Source: Castor canadensis (lineage: Eukaryota; Chordata; Mammalia; Rodentia; Castoridae). Taken from it: a stretch of DNA of 64,000 bases. The DNA lies in assembly GCF_047511655.1 (NCBI RefSeq), contig NC_133391.1, positions 121,156,384-121,220,383 of the forward strand, written 5' to 3'. Within the stretch, counting starts at the first letter, position 1. Each line of letters begins with the position of its first letter. Under the pieces are notes generated by a model that saw only the letters and a program-made list of their open reading frames with translations, was not told the origin of the DNA and made no database searches. The translations under genes were made by a program, and so were the position numbers. Below, piece after piece: positions 1-12,000 of the stretch.

Positions 1-640
1 GATCTAGGCCTTATGCAGGGGGAGTGGTGATGAAGTCTTAGCTTTTTTGCACAATTCTTGTTTGTTGCAGTGACACTCTTGTCTGGTTGTGAAAACTTCA
101 TCCCAGGTTGGCCTTAGATGCTCTGGTTGGTCACTGTTGTCAGTCCTGTACACAGTGACAATTGCTGTGGGCTGCCCTCTGCACTGTGTCCCAGACACTT
201 TGTTCTGACCATGCTGGGTGATCAGCTTGACTTTCTTTCCATGGACACTGTGAAGTTCCCATTGTTTTGGGGCTGGTTGGGACTCAGGGGAGCTGTGCAA
301 AGTTGAGAGGGCTGGAGGGAAGGCTGCCTGTAGGCGCTAGGGAGAAGGACCTAACCACCAGGACTGATGGGACTTCCCAGCCTTTCCTTATTCCAGGAAA
401 CATTCTTTTAGGAAAAGGCTCAAAGGAAGCTCTGTTTGTGTACAAAGTGTCTAGAGGAGTACTCTGGGTGTGCAGAGCCTGGTGGGTGGATGGGCATGGG
501 CAGGGTAAGGACAAGGAAGCCTAGTAGAAGTGGCTTTGGCTTGTGAGCCAAGTTCATGATGAGAAAATTTTGAGAAAAAAACTTTACTGTCATAAAGGGC
601 TCAAGTCACTTGGTTAAATAGTAGACCTTCCACCTGAATA
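1..640. other. Unique non-coding sequence
   Basis: I recognise no repeat or exon here. A 98-codon frame on the minus strand (4-300) overlaps open frames on the other strand and has no motif I know. The DNA is GC-richer than the AT-rich block that follows, but it has few CpGs and no promoter-like island. Confidence 0.5.
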
Positions 641-2450
641 TAAAAACATCCATGTGCACTATAGAAAACTTGGAAAACGGAAAAATCTCCAAGGGAAAAA
701 CAAATCTATCCAAATAGGTATAACTGTTTACACTGTGTTACATGTTGCTGTAAATTCTTTTGGTCTCTTCTTATATATGCAGAAGTTATATATTATATGA
801 GTATGTATACATTTTTTTAAACTAAGAATGGAATCATATTATATCTTGCCTTTTCCACTCAGCATTGTATATTTTTCTACAAAATGATTTTAATAGCTGA
901 ATATTATTTCATCTTTTTCATGTCCTGTAATTTACTCAATCAAACCCCTATTGTTAGACAGTTAGGATGTATTTAAGTTTTCTTAATTATACATTTTACA
1001 TGCAAGTCTCTGCTCACCTTCATAATTATATCCTTAAAATACATTGCTAGAGTGGAATATTGCATTTTTATACATAATTTCATATTTCCCTGAATAAAGA
1101 TTGTTCTAAATCATATTTCTAGCAGCTGTATATGAAATGTGTCATTCTACTTGTAGTCTAACACTGGGTAAACTGTGTCTTTGTTAATCTTTGTTATGGT
1201 GAGAATCACAAAGTTCTGTCTCATTATTTTAATTTCAACATTTTTGCTTATTACCATGATTTGGTATTTTTTAATTTATTTAATGGTTAAATACATACAT
1301 AAATATCACCAATAAAGAGGGTCCTCATAGTTTTAATTACTCCATTTGAGCTATTTATATTTTGGGATCTCTTCTATTTTATATAATGCAAATACTGATT
1401 TTCCATTTCCTTTCCAATATGGTTTGTAATTTTTAAATGTAATAGATTCAAGTGTGTTGAGCTTTTTACTTTGGAGTGTCTGTATTTGATGCTGTCAAGA
1501 TTATTTCCACCACAGGGCATAATATTTATTTTTTTGCTAATATTTTTATTATGTAAGTAATTCTTTAATCCATTTGTTCTTCGGGGGTAAATAGGATAAA
1601 GCAGGAATTCTAACTTTCTTCCCTAACTCCCCAGAGGTAACCTGTTTTCCTAGTACCACTAATAGAATGATAAAGTCATCCTTCATTAACACAAAATGCT
1701 GCTTTGTTGATATATGGTATAGTTATACATACAAACTGCTTCTGGGTACTTTATATATGCTTTCATTGATCTATCTGTACATTTCAGAAACAATACCACA
1801 CTACCTTAATGAAGATAAATTGATCCTGCCATCATATTTATTTGTACACTTTTTCTCTTCTCTTCCAATTTCAGTTTATTAGTTTTGCTTATCTTGTAAT
1901 GAATCCTTTTTCTCTTCAGTTTGATATTTTGACTTTCTTATGGCATCTTCAGTAAATTCTTGGTGCACTGTTCCCCCCCTTTATTTAAAAATGCATTTAA
2001 TGCCTATAAATGTTATGATTACAATGTTGCTTTCATTCTACAGATTTAAAAGATGATGTTTCCATTGTTACTATCTCTTAAGTATTCTTTAATCATAGTT
2101 TCAACTTTTTCTTTGTTCCAGGAATAATATTGAACAATCCCTTTTTAATACTTTTATTATTAAAATTTAAAAATATCTTGTTTGGGAAGTGTATTGCTAT
2201 TTTTTCTGTTACTTAAAGCATGTCGGTTACCTGGAATCCAGAAGTTCATATATATAAACTGAGCTATATCAACTATATTTGCTAAACTTTCTTTCTCCTT
2301 ATTTTTCTTGCCCCTCATCTGTCAAAAACAGATTTAAGTTTTTCCTATTAGTGTTATTTTTATAAATTCTTCCATCTATTCCAGGTTTGTGCTCTATGTA
2401 TCATGGTATTATTCTGTTGAGGTGATATTCCAGTATTTATAAAAACGATC
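640..2450 (-). mobile_element. Decayed L1M-type LINE-1 sequence (antisense), approximate limits
   Basis: Very AT-rich DNA. Two short stretches read like the antisense of an old mammalian L1 ORF2 3' half: one near 890-970 (the pattern around 'ctgaatattatttcatc' and 'cccctattgttagacagtta') and one near 1758-1830 ('cattgatctatctgtac', then 'aataccacac'). All frames are broken. The ends are guesses, and the stretch may hold more than one fragment. Confidence 0.4.
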
Positions 2451-2549
2451 ATCTGTATGGGACAAATTGATGTCCCACATTGTTGGATACAAGGAAAGGC
2501 ATCAGATATATAATATTTCTGCCAAAATGCAAATCTGGTCTAATCATAA

Positions 2550-2995
2550 GAAAATCCCACATCAACCCAATTTGAAGGATAGTCTACATAACAATTGGCC
2601 TGTAGTCGTGATACAAAAGTCTTCATCATGGAAGCTAAGGAGAGACTAAAGAATCTGTGTTAGATTGATGGAGATTAAAAGAAATGGCAACTAAATCTAA
2701 AATATGATACATTGGGTATTTTTGTCATTAAAAAACACTACTGGGACAATTAGCAAAACTTGAATGGGGGTCTATGGATTAGATGGTAATAATCTATTAA
2801 CATGAATGTCTGAATGTTGTTGTATTGTGATGTGGTCATAGAGGGAAATACCGTTTTTTGGTAGGAATTACAAACTAAAGTGTTTGCAGTCATGGCACAT
2901 TGTACTAGCAATCTATCATCAAAATATTCAGGAAAAAATTTGTCTTTTTGTAGCTTTCCTATAAATTTGAAATTATTTAAAAAGAAGAATAGGAA
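2550..2995 (+). mobile_element. L1M-type LINE-1 3' UTR fragment
   Basis: The order of phrases matches the 3' untranslated end of old L1M elements in sense orientation: 'cccaatttgaaggatagtc', 'aggagagactaaagaatc', 'gatggagattaaaag', then a weak A-rich end near 2990. It is non-coding. Identification is from memory of the family pattern, and the exact subfamily is not called. Confidence 0.55.
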
Positions 2996-2999
2996 TATA

Positions 3000-4820
3000 A
3001 CATAAATATATTCTGAGTCATCTGGATGTCTTCCTGATAACCAAATCTTCCCATATAGTTTGTCTTTAAGCTCATGTTGGTTCCAATTAGCATTACTATA
3101 ATGTGGTAACGTTTAACTCTGAATGTGTTAACATATCTGAGTGCTCTGTGTCCAGACAGTAGTGAAGTACAGAATGGGGTAAATCAGGGAAAATAGGATT
3201 GTGAGGGAATATGACAACATTCTTTGGAGACACTCAGAACAAGGAAGTATTGAAGTCATAAGACTGTAGTTGGGCACAGTAGTCTGGTTCCACAGTGGGA
3301 AAAAAATGAATTCTGATAAAAGCAGTGGTCCTTTTGCCTGATTTTTTTTGGGGGGGGGGAATAAATGGTGCAATGAATAATGCCCTTTGGTGAGCTATAG
3401 GCCTTCCTGTCTCTGGCACTCATTAATGGGGCAGAGTAATAAGACAAGTCATTGCAAGGAGACTTGGATTCTTGTCTTGTCCTTTCTACAAACTCATTTG
3501 TGACAGAGGAAATCACTTAAGCTCACATTGACTTGATTTATTTTTCTGTAAATAAAGAGATTCTTGTTTCGGTTTCTGAGTCTAGAATTAAAATTTTGAC
3601 CATCACTAGTATGAACGTTTTAAGAATCCAAAGAATCCACTTAGGCTGGAGCCTACAAAGAGCTTGAAGTTGTGTTGGGTCTTGAATGAAGGGCATGATG
3701 TAAGTTCTCAGAGAAGAGGAGAGAGCCCTGGAAGAAGTAGGAGCCTTGAGGGTGGATCTTGAAGAAAGGCAGAGTTGGGTCTCTACCCATGAAAAGGTAG
3801 AGAGCATGAAGGCAGAGGGAGCAAGCAAGGCTTTCATGCACATGAACTGTGACACAAATTTTTGCTTTTAGGGTTATACTGTGTATAAAACTCCTAAATG
3901 TTCTCAGTACCATTAGGTATGATGGGCTGTTAAGGGTAGATTAAAATTGCTTCTTACAGTAGACCTATTAATTAGTGTCTTAGGGGGTGCTACACTTGTT
4001 TTCTTTAACCAGTGGGCAGTCCTCTAAGAGCAAAGGAAACTGGAAAGAAAGAACTATAAAAATTAATTCAGCATTGCCTTATGAAATTTAATATGCCATG
4101 GTTGTGCCTTGTGGGTGCTTTATTTTATTATTTCATTTTATTTTTGCCTCTCTCTAAGAAAAGATCTGAGTAAAGTCCATGTGGAATAACAGAAGGTAAA
4201 AGAAATGGGCCCTTCAAACTGTGAAGTGACATAAGGGAGCTCATTCAACCATGTACTCATCTCAGTGGCCCCAATAACACAGTCAGACACACCTACACCA
4301 TCTCTGGAGAGAAAACCAGTTGGTGGTGATGAATGGGAATTGCCAAGGGGAAATTGGACTGGCTGGGATATCCAGGGCACATGTTGAGCTGATGCTGCAT
4401 ACTGTGGGGGGACTCTGGCTCTTAGTAGAAAAGAAGCAGAAGTACCTTTTGGCTCTCTGCCTTGGAGTGGTCAGGCAGGGAGCAGTCTGTCCCATGGGGC
4501 ATATGTCAGGCTTGGTTGGGCCCCATGGCTAGGAAATTCTTCATTTATCTGAAGGAAATAAAATTTGGGCAGCTTGTCTATTTGTGAAAGGCAGACAATC
4601 GCAGCCCTGAGGAGAGAAGAGCCTGTTCCCAATGGATAAGTGGAGCGTGGAGCCCTGGCAAGGAGGAAACAGAGAAGCAGGACTGGGCTGAGGGCCATGT
4701 GTGGCTGCCTGGTGGGAGCACCATTATTCCGCCCCCACTCCTGCTTTCTGTGGTTGGGAACACAAAGAGAAAGAGGGTGGGGTGGGAGGGCTTGGCCTCT
4801 CTCCCTACAGAGGTTGGTCC
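3000..4820. other. Unique non-coding sequence
   Basis: No repeat family recognised. A T-run followed directly by about ten G's lies at 3343-3359. Several short frames occur on both strands (60-105 codons), but they shadow one another and have no domains, so I do not call genes. Confidence 0.45.
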
Positions 4821-4824
4821 ACTG

Positions 4825-5290
4825 GCCTCAAATGATTATTGCATTTAATGAATTGCAGCTTGTAAAAGGCTTTGAAGCTAGAAGGCAAAGCCTAAATGCT
4901 GAGGATTCCTTTTCTTAAATCATTTTGTTCTATGACTCAAAAAACAAAATCCCTCTTGAGCAGAGAGCAACAGTTAGGGCTGCCAGCCTCCACTTGTGCT
5001 AACTTAAAAAAATTTTTTTTTCCCTTTTAAATGTGAACTGCAAAATGTGGACAAACTAAAGACAAGAAGACAATGGATTTGACATTTGGCAGGACATGGG
5101 GGAATGTTCAAGGGGCTTCCACTGGAGCAATAACAATTAGCCCCATTAGTTTGTGCATAACCCATAAATGCAAAAAGCACATAAATGGTGAGAGCAAATC
5201 ACTGTGGTACCCCTGGGAACATCTCTCTGTGCTGGAACCATCTACCTAAACGGATGTAAAAAGATCAGATGGTGTGTGTCTTTCAATGAC
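4825..5290. other. Non-repeat block, possible conserved regulatory DNA
   Basis: This block contains no repeat I recognise and has clustered homeodomain-like ATTA/TAAT cores (4837-4857, 5131-5149) and a RUNX-like ACTGTGGT at 5201-5208. Such clusters also arise by chance in AT-rich DNA, so the regulatory reading is speculative. Confidence 0.2.
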
Positions 5291-5812
5291 AGTTAACCTC
5301 AATTACTACCCTATAGTCCACCAAACAGCTGCATTGGGTTGGAGCCACAAAAGACGCCGGGTTTGGGCTCCCCACACCAGTTATGCAATAGAGGCAGACT
5401 GTGTCTTTGCATTTTCAGACTGGTACAAATCCTAGTTGGCATTGTTTGTGGCCAAAAATAAAAGAAAGAGTAGCAGGTGTACCCTTGCAACCAACATTTT
5501 ATTGCCTGGGTACTGTGACAGCATCTTGCTGGCTGCATCTCAGCAATGAGCCAGAGAAAAACAGGGCAGGGAAGGCAAATGAATTCACCTGGATGCTTGC
5601 AGCTACCTGGAAGAAAAAGGTAGAGCCCAGCTTTTGAATTAATGTAGCATCTTTCTCTGAAAAACCCCTCACAGATATTATCACTTTAACCCATCTCTGT
5701 AGTTTACTTTGAAATTTTTAAGGGTATTTTGTATTTGTATCTCTTATTATTAGGATAAAATCAATGTTTCTGCAGACAGTAGAATAATTGCCTACCTGTT
5801 CCATGGAAACAT

Positions 5813-5944
5813 TAAAAAATTTTTCTTGTCTTGTTCTTTCCTCTTTCTCTGCCCTTCCTTCCCCTTGTCTTTTCTCCTCCTCCTCTTCCTCTTCCCCCTC
5901 CTCCTTTTTCTTCTTCTCTTCTCAGTCTCTTTTTCTTTCCTTTT
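5813..5944. repeat. Polypyrimidine tract (C/T-rich, low complexity)
   Basis: About 130 bases are almost entirely C and T on the plus strand, with only a few interrupting G or A bases. It is not a clean microsatellite. Such polypurine/polypyrimidine DNA can adopt triplex forms, but no function is shown here. Confidence 0.85.
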
Positions 5945-6364
5945 GACAATTTAGTTTTCTAACTTTTATACATTTCTAAAGTTTTTATTATTCATATGAT
6001 CTCGTGCTTATTTATACTTTCTTTCCCAGTTCCTCCTTAACAAGATGAAATACATATCTTATTTTAGTTTTATTTGTCCACATCCCTATTCTCTATAATT
6101 GTGGCCACATGTCCCTGGCATCTTTGTTTTCGTGTGTTCATAGACAACATTTGTTACACATTCTCCTTTGCTAACCTTCTCTTAGGTTGTACTCTAGTCT
6201 ACCTTGGGAAACTTTGTTAGTGTCACTCATCAAATCTATCCTCATTTAATATCCTGCTTGTGTAATCTATGCAAATGCCTCTGGCTTTTCCCTCATACAC
6301 CCTTGATTTTTCTTTCTAGGTTGCTTATTTTTGCCGTCTTTATTCTCCATGCCACTTTCCAATT

Positions 6365-6580
6365 GGGCCACATAATGTAGAAGACAGACAAATCTGGGTT
6401 ATAACCCTAATTTAACTTGATCTTTGGAAATTGCATAACTTCTTAGTGTCAACTTATTTGATCATTAAATGAAAATAACAAAGTCAAGCTCTCAGAGCTT
6501 TTATGATTATTAATTTGAATAGCATAGCTGGAATCCCTAACTTGGTGCATGATAAATTTTAGATGTCCACAAATGTTAGC
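6365..6580 (+). repeat. MIR SINE relic
   Basis: Sense-orientation MIR pattern: a 'gacagacaaatctgggtt' box, then an 'aacttcttagtgtcaactt' segment, then 'cattaaatgaaaataac' and a tail with 'gcatagctgg'. It is diverged, and its ends are approximate. Confidence 0.5.
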
Positions 6581-7625
6581 TTTCTTTTTTCCATTTTAGG
6601 TAAATCTTATTCATTTTACAAATTCTTATTCAGGAAAAAAACTTATCCTAAGTTCTTCAACACAGACAGGTAGAACTTGAAGCTCTACTTCCCATTATTG
6701 CTTTCTGGCTTTTGGGTATTAAACACCAAAAACTTTGGTCTGTAAGTAAAGTAAGCTTACCATGCTAAGCTTCCTTTTTGAGGATCACAGCTCCTCACAA
6801 CACCTCTGTGAGAACCATGATGGCGTGTAGCCCTTGTTTTATAGAGATGCTCCATCATTGGGTGGAATTGGATACTTGTAGTTTATTCTGAGAATCCTCA
6901 CTATCCCAAGTGAATGACAGAGAAGAGAGGGTAGGTAAGGTCCAGCCATGGATGCTGCTGGAAGAAGAAAAGTAGGGAAGTCATGTTAGATCCTTGTCCA
7001 GTGTAATAAAAGTGCTCAGCTGTGTCTTTCATTTTATTGCACTATATGAGATTCACTATTGAATCAATCAACAGTTAGCTAATCCATAAGAAAATTGTGA
7101 GTAATGATAAGAGGAGAGAAGGGAGAGAGAAAAAGTCATCCCCATGGAGAAAGTGGTAGTGAGGGCTGTGACTATATTAGTGCACCAATGGCTAAATACA
7201 CTGTGAGTCAAAATGGTGGGGCCACTGTTGTCTAACAGACACAGAAATGCAGTCTTCTAAATTAAGGGAACTAACTGAGATAATTGTGATGACGAAGGGA
7301 GGGCTAATTATGGTGGGATCAACTCCTGCTCACATGAGGGACGCCTTCATGTCAAAGGGGGTAGTCACAATCCTAAGCAGGTGTGTTATGGATGCCATCA
7401 TGGAGATTTTTGTTTGAATTGAGGAATTATGCCTCCTAGTTCCCTACTTTCTCCTATTTCTTTGCCAGGATATGCCAGCTATTATTTCTAGATTCTCTTT
7501 TCAGAATCTCTTGAGGAAATACAGAAAGGAGAAGAAGTCATAAAATGGCATTCTGTACTTGATTGAAGGCCTTCCCTGAATAGCATTTTGAGAATATGAC
7601 TGGGGATGATTACAGTGAGGTATTA
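6580..7625. other. Unique non-coding sequence
   Basis: No gene, repeat family or RNA gene recognised. There are no long frames. Confidence 0.4.
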
Positions 7626-7627
7626 GG

Positions 7628-7748
7628 GCAGTGGTTCTCAAAGTGGGAACCCTTAACCCATGGAATCAGAAGTTGTAGGATGGGGCTTAGTAATTTGTTT
7701 GACAGTCCCTCCAGGCACATGGTAAAGTTTAAGAACTATTATCCTAAG
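7628..7748 (+). mobile_element. MER5A-like hAT DNA transposon relic
   Basis: It starts with 'gtggttctcaaagtggg' and ends with 'taaagtttaagaactatt', which form the imperfect inverted ends of MER5A-type non-autonomous hAT elements. The middle keeps 'ggaatcagaagttg' and 'ccctccaggcacatgg'. It is shorter than a full element, so it is internally deleted, and it has no coding capacity. Confidence 0.75.
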
Positions 7749-7767
7749 GTAACAAGGTTTAAGAATC

Positions 7768-7880
7768 AAATTTCCTGGGTTCTAAACTAGGTTATGCAGT
7801 TTAGTGACTGTGTGACATCATAGGGCCATTGCAAAGATTAAGAGCAAATACCTATAAACAAGATATTGACAGCATTAAAA
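7768..7880 (+). repeat. MIR SINE relic
   Basis: Sense MIR-like order: 'cctgggttctaaactagg', 'agtgactgtgtgacatc', then 'attgcaaagattaagagc'. It abuts the MER5A relic. Fragmentary. Confidence 0.45.
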
Positions 7881-9625
7881 CTGGATCTGGTACTCCATAG
7901 ATGATACCTGGGAACTTGGGGATGGGAGGAGGTATGAATTTGCTGGCGGAGAAGGCTTACTAAGGGAATTTTTTGTTTTTGTGTATTAAGCCTCTCTCTG
8001 GCTTGTTGGATGTCCTGGGTTCTGAAGGACATGGTTTTTTTCGTCTCCCATAACTAAGAAGTGTGGAAAATGTTGCTTTGTGGGTACTCTACTGGTTAGT
8101 GGAATGGTTCCACCAAGAACTGTGAAAACATAAGCCAGCTGAGACCAGAGCTGCATCTCATTTTGTTTTTTGGAAGATGGGTGGAAGGAGCAGGAGTTAC
8201 CCAGTTTTTTCCCCTTTTGTGACTATGTTCTTCCTGAACCTTGAAGAGGAATGAAGAGACAAAAATGAACATTTTTGTGGTTCAGTTGACATTAAAATGG
8301 GAAAAAGCACATCACTGGAATCACAATGTCCTTTTCATTAGTCACTTTTTCTTCTTAAATTAAAGTGTCCCAGGAGCAGGAAAAGAATAAGCCCTCAATG
8401 ACCTCATAACTCATTATTTCTAAAAAATATACTTAATTCCCAGTGGAGAGGAATCTGGAATCGATTTTCCATTTCTGTCAGCCATTGAATGGCAGCCTTG
8501 TGGATCCTTGTGAAGAAGAATGTGTACTTTCTGTGGGATTGGCTGAGGCAGAGAGGGGGTTGCTGTGTTCAGTAACCTTGTGGGTAGCTCTGAAGATCCA
8601 TTTTCCATTGAAAATCATTCTCAGCCTTTCAGAAACTGAAAAGCAGGTACTCAGGCTTTTTCATCATAAGGCTTGTTCAACTATATACATGGTCACTCAG
8701 ACAGCTATGATCTTCTGCCCAGGCCATCAGAAAACCATGTGCCAGACACCAAGTGTTGGTGCAGGGCAAGAGAGAAGGGAACTAGAGTCTTTGTTGACAC
8801 TAAGATGGTTGCTAGAAAGACAACTAGTTCTGATGGCTTTTGCAATGGCTTTTGCCTCCCTGTCCCACGGGCCTCTGTGCTTAAGGTTAACCAGAGCTCT
8901 CTCTGAACTGCAAACCCCCAGAGGGTATCTCCCCAATATCAGGGTTATACCCATTCCTTAAGCAAGTGGGAGAACTTGGTATTCCTCTCTGTGGTTAGAC
9001 CAGGAATAATTCTGGGCATCTGATGCTGTGATGAGCTGAGCCAATACTGGACCCTGTGAAAGTGATACTGTAACCATTACTTAGTCCCCCATACTCAACA
9101 GACTAAGAGTATAGATCATCACAGAATTCAGCAGTGAAAAATTCACCCCAAGCTCAGTTGATTTGCAAACACTGTTTCCTTGTTGAATTTACAGTCGCCA
9201 GCTGTGCAAACATAAGACAAGAGGAATAGAAGTCACGATTGAACCACGCCTCAGAAATGTATACTAAATTTAACTTTTTGCAACTTAATTCCTCATAAAT
9301 ATGCTCATATTCATTTTTTACAGCATTAGTTAACTGAAAATTATGCTCCAGGCAAAAAACCCCTCAAAAAACAGCAACAACAACAACAAAAAAAACAAAT
9401 CATTTTAGGGTTATCTCTCTGATGCAAAGTTGCTGAATGGTGAACAAATCTATATTTCCTTAGACACATTAACAACCTTAATAAGCCTTAATAAATTTGA
9501 ATAGTCGTTTGACACATAACTTTTTAGTTTGAGTCATTGTTTAGCAGCACTTCCTCTCTCTAGAATAATGGCACAGTTTCTGGGGACTCAGCCAGGAGAC
9601 TATTCCCCTATAGACTCTTTGATCA
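7880..9625. other. Unique sequence with an isolated 172-codon frame
   Basis: The plus-strand frame at 8443-8961 is the longest in the window. Its product has no recognisable domain, signal or repeat. Shorter frames overlap it on both strands. No splice context, CpG island or poly(A) signal tied to it was seen, so it is treated as a chance frame. Confidence 0.4.
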
Positions 9626-9627
9626 GG

Positions 9628-10094
9628 CTGAATAATAGCCTCCAAAGATATTAGGTCCCAATCCTTGGAAACTGTGAATGTCACTATATGGCAAAGTCTT
9701 CACAGATGTGAAAAAAGCATGGATATGGAGATGGGTACATTATCCTGGATTGCAGGGTGGGACCTAAATTTGATCACATGTGTCCTTATGAGCAGGAGGC
9801 ACAGGAAAATTTGCCAAACACAGAGGCCAGGTGAAGTCAGAGCACAGAGATTTGAAGATACTGGCCTTGAAAACTGGAGTAATGTGTCCACAAGGCAAAA
9901 AATCCTGCAGTCATCAGAAGTCAGAAGGGGCAAGAAACAGGCTTTTTCCCAGATCCTTCCTATAAGCGTGTATGCCTCTTGCTGACCCATTGATTGTAGA
10001 CCTCTGGCCTCTGGAGGTGTAAAGGAATAAATTGTGATATTTTAATCTGCTTGGTCTATGTTAATTTGTTACAGGAGCCTTAGGAAATGAATAC
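9628..10094 (+). mobile_element. MLT1-type MaLR LTR (solo)
   Basis: Sense-orientation MLT1 landmarks in order: 'ggctgaataatagcctcc', 'tgtgaatgtcactatatgg', 'gggtgggacctaa', 'gtccttatgagcaggagg', 'cctctggcctctgg', 'aataaattgtgatatttt' and the terminal 'ttacaggagccttagg'. It is a non-coding solo LTR of an ancient ERVL-MaLR element, with no internal region beside it. Confidence 0.85.
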
Positions 10095-10430
10095 GTACCA
10101 TATTCTCTCCCTAAGGGATTAGAGAACTGAGTTGTAGGGCTGACTGAATTCCAAGAGCTGAAATGTCCCTGAGTGTCACTGCATTCAGGCCCTGATTCTC
10201 CCATGAGATAACTGGGATACTCCTTCAGACAAACCACCCCTTACCAGTTCTCTATTTATGCCCAGAAGAATGGCTGAGTGTACAGGAAACACATATCTCA
10301 GACTCTCATTCTGGATTTCTTATAAACACAAATCACCATGTTTAAGATACAGAGAATATAAACCATTTAAAAAATCCACTTCATGTTTCTTTCACTTATA
10401 TGTTCATTCAGCTTTTAAGCAATTATTATT

Positions 10431-10703
10431 TTGGCAGTACTGAGGGTTGAACTCAGGGCTTGTGCTTACTAGTCTGACACTTTACCATTTGAGCCACTCT
10501 GTCGGCCTTTTTTACATTTCTTATTTTTGAGATAGGATTTGTATGCCCAGGCTGGCCTGGATCGTGATCCTCCTGTTTGTGCTTCCCATTATAGCTGAGA
10601 TAACAGAGGTTTCACTTTGCCCAGTCATTGGTTAAGATGACGTCTTGTGAATTTTTTTACCTGGGCTGGCTTCATACCATAATCCTCCTGATCTCTGCGT
10701 CCC
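10431..10703 (-). repeat. Composite SINE: two B1-like units plus an ID-like unit
   Basis: Read on the minus strand, it has a 5'-truncated B1-like unit (about 10630-10703), a second B1-like unit (about 10520-10630) and an ID/tRNA-like unit ending near 10431. The ID-like unit carries the box-B-like 'gttcaaccctcag' on the minus strand. One imperfect 14-bp target duplication flanks the whole element (10417-10430 and 10704-10717), so it appears to have inserted as a single unit. Confidence 0.75.
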
Positions 10704-10719
10704 AAGCAATTATTTTTAA

Positions 10720-11295
10720 GAGTCTACCTTGTATCTTGAAAACCAGCAACAACTTAACTTCCTAACTCTTTGCTCAAAGTCAAAATTACCTCATTTAGTG
10801 GAAAGTTTACACAGAAAGAAGTGCTGCCACTTTTCCTCCTTAAAGGCACTGCTAAAATCACTTTTCATTTATAGATTGTTTCTTGGCATATGAAAGAAGA
10901 GTGGTTTGTTTCTTCTTTTCCCACCCTGTGCAATAGCTAAGCCATTTCTGGACACAGAAGCCAGTATGTTGTATGTGATGAGAATATATGTAGCCTCAGC
11001 AAACTTGCTCTTTTTAAATGCTTTCAGAGAATACAACTATCTGTTTTTGGATTTCCAAAATGTCCATCAAATTTTAGATGAGGCCCCTCAGAGGTTCAGA
11101 GGTTCACATTAATTTGTGTTGTGTGATGGTTAATAGTGTTAAGCCTTAGTATGTATATGGTTGAATTATATTAATGGTGAAGAGGAATATGCTTAGTTCA
11201 CTAGACTGATTCTGCTGAGCTTTGTCCATTATGGTGTCATTCAGAATTTTGCAATATGCACTCACTCTTCATACCTGTGTGCTTGCTCAAAGTAT
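10720..11295. other. Unique non-coding sequence
   Basis: No repeat family or gene recognised. Confidence 0.4.
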
Positions 11296-11311
11296 TAACA
11301 TGTCCAGACTT

Positions 11312-11533
11312 TTTTGGTTTTAGTGGTACTGCGATTTGAACTCAGGGCCTCATGCTTGCTAGGTAGGTGCTCTATCACTTGAGCCATTCCATCAGCACTT
11401 TTTTTGTGTTGGGTAATGACAATATAGGGTCTCTCTCTTTTTGTTTTGCATGGGCTGGCTTCAAAGCATGACCCGCCTGATCTCTGCCTCCTGAGTATCT
11501 AGGATTACAGGTGTGAGCCACCAGTGCCTGACC
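11312..11533 (-). repeat. B1 + ID-like dimeric SINE
   Basis: Read on the minus strand: a B1-like unit with 'tggctcacacctgtaatcct', then an ID-like unit with 'atggctcaagtgatagagc' and 'gagttcaaatcgcagtac', then an A-rich tail (a T-run at 11310-11315 on the plus strand). It is flanked by target copies 'acatgtccagactt' (11298-11311) and 'acatgtccaaatctt' (11534-11548). Confidence 0.9.
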
Positions 11534-11559
11534 ACATGTCCAAATCTTGACAGTTGTTC

Positions 11560-11770
11560 ACAGGGTGCCTGGAATAATGGATGAGAAACCAGTCACTGGA
11601 GGCAAAAATATGTGAGTCCAAATCTCATCTCTCTCATTTACAAGCCACATAACCTTAAGCATATTCTCTCTTAGTTTTAGTACCTTCATGGGAAAAATAA
11701 GAATTATTTTCATTCTTTCACAGGGTCTTGATAAGGCTTCCCCAGCATGTGGATGTAAAGTATATAGCAG
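11560..11770 (+). repeat. MIR SINE relic
   Basis: Sense MIR order: 'accagtcactggagg', 'gagtccaaatctcatctc', 'caagccacataacctt', 'ttagtaccttcatggg', then a 3' part near 11720-11765. Confidence 0.65.
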
Positions 11771-11789
11771 TTTCTCCCACTAAGATAAG

Positions 11790-12000
11790 GAAAAAGACGG
11801 GACAACTATCTCATTGCTCCCTTTCAGCATCTGTCTGGAAGTCTTAGCTAATGTAATAAGATAAGAAAAGCAAATAAAAAGTATATAGATTGAGAAGGAA
11901 GGTATAAAAATTGTCTTGGTTTGCAGATGATATGATTATCTACATGGAAAACCCAAAAATATCCAACAGCAGCTAAAAGTAAGTATTCATTGCATTGTAT
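11790..12000 (+). mobile_element. LINE-1 ORF2 fragment (reverse transcriptase region)
   Basis: The sense strand reads like the L1 ORF2 reverse transcriptase around its catalytic FADD motif: 'ttgcagatgatatgattatc' at 11920-11939, then 'tacatggaaaacccaaa'. Only about 200 bases are recognisable, and no complete domain remains. This is a dead fragment. Confidence 0.75.

Noticed and set aside
4..300. 98-codon minus-strand frame at the window edge as a partial exon or processed pseudogene
   Set aside because: The product has Cys/His near its C-terminus, but the pattern matches no zinc finger or other family I know. There is no poly(A) or splice context.
8443..8961. 172-codon frame as a gene
   Set aside because: No domain, no signal peptide, no promoter or poly(A) context, and overlapping frames on both strands. 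Kept only as a low-interest observation.
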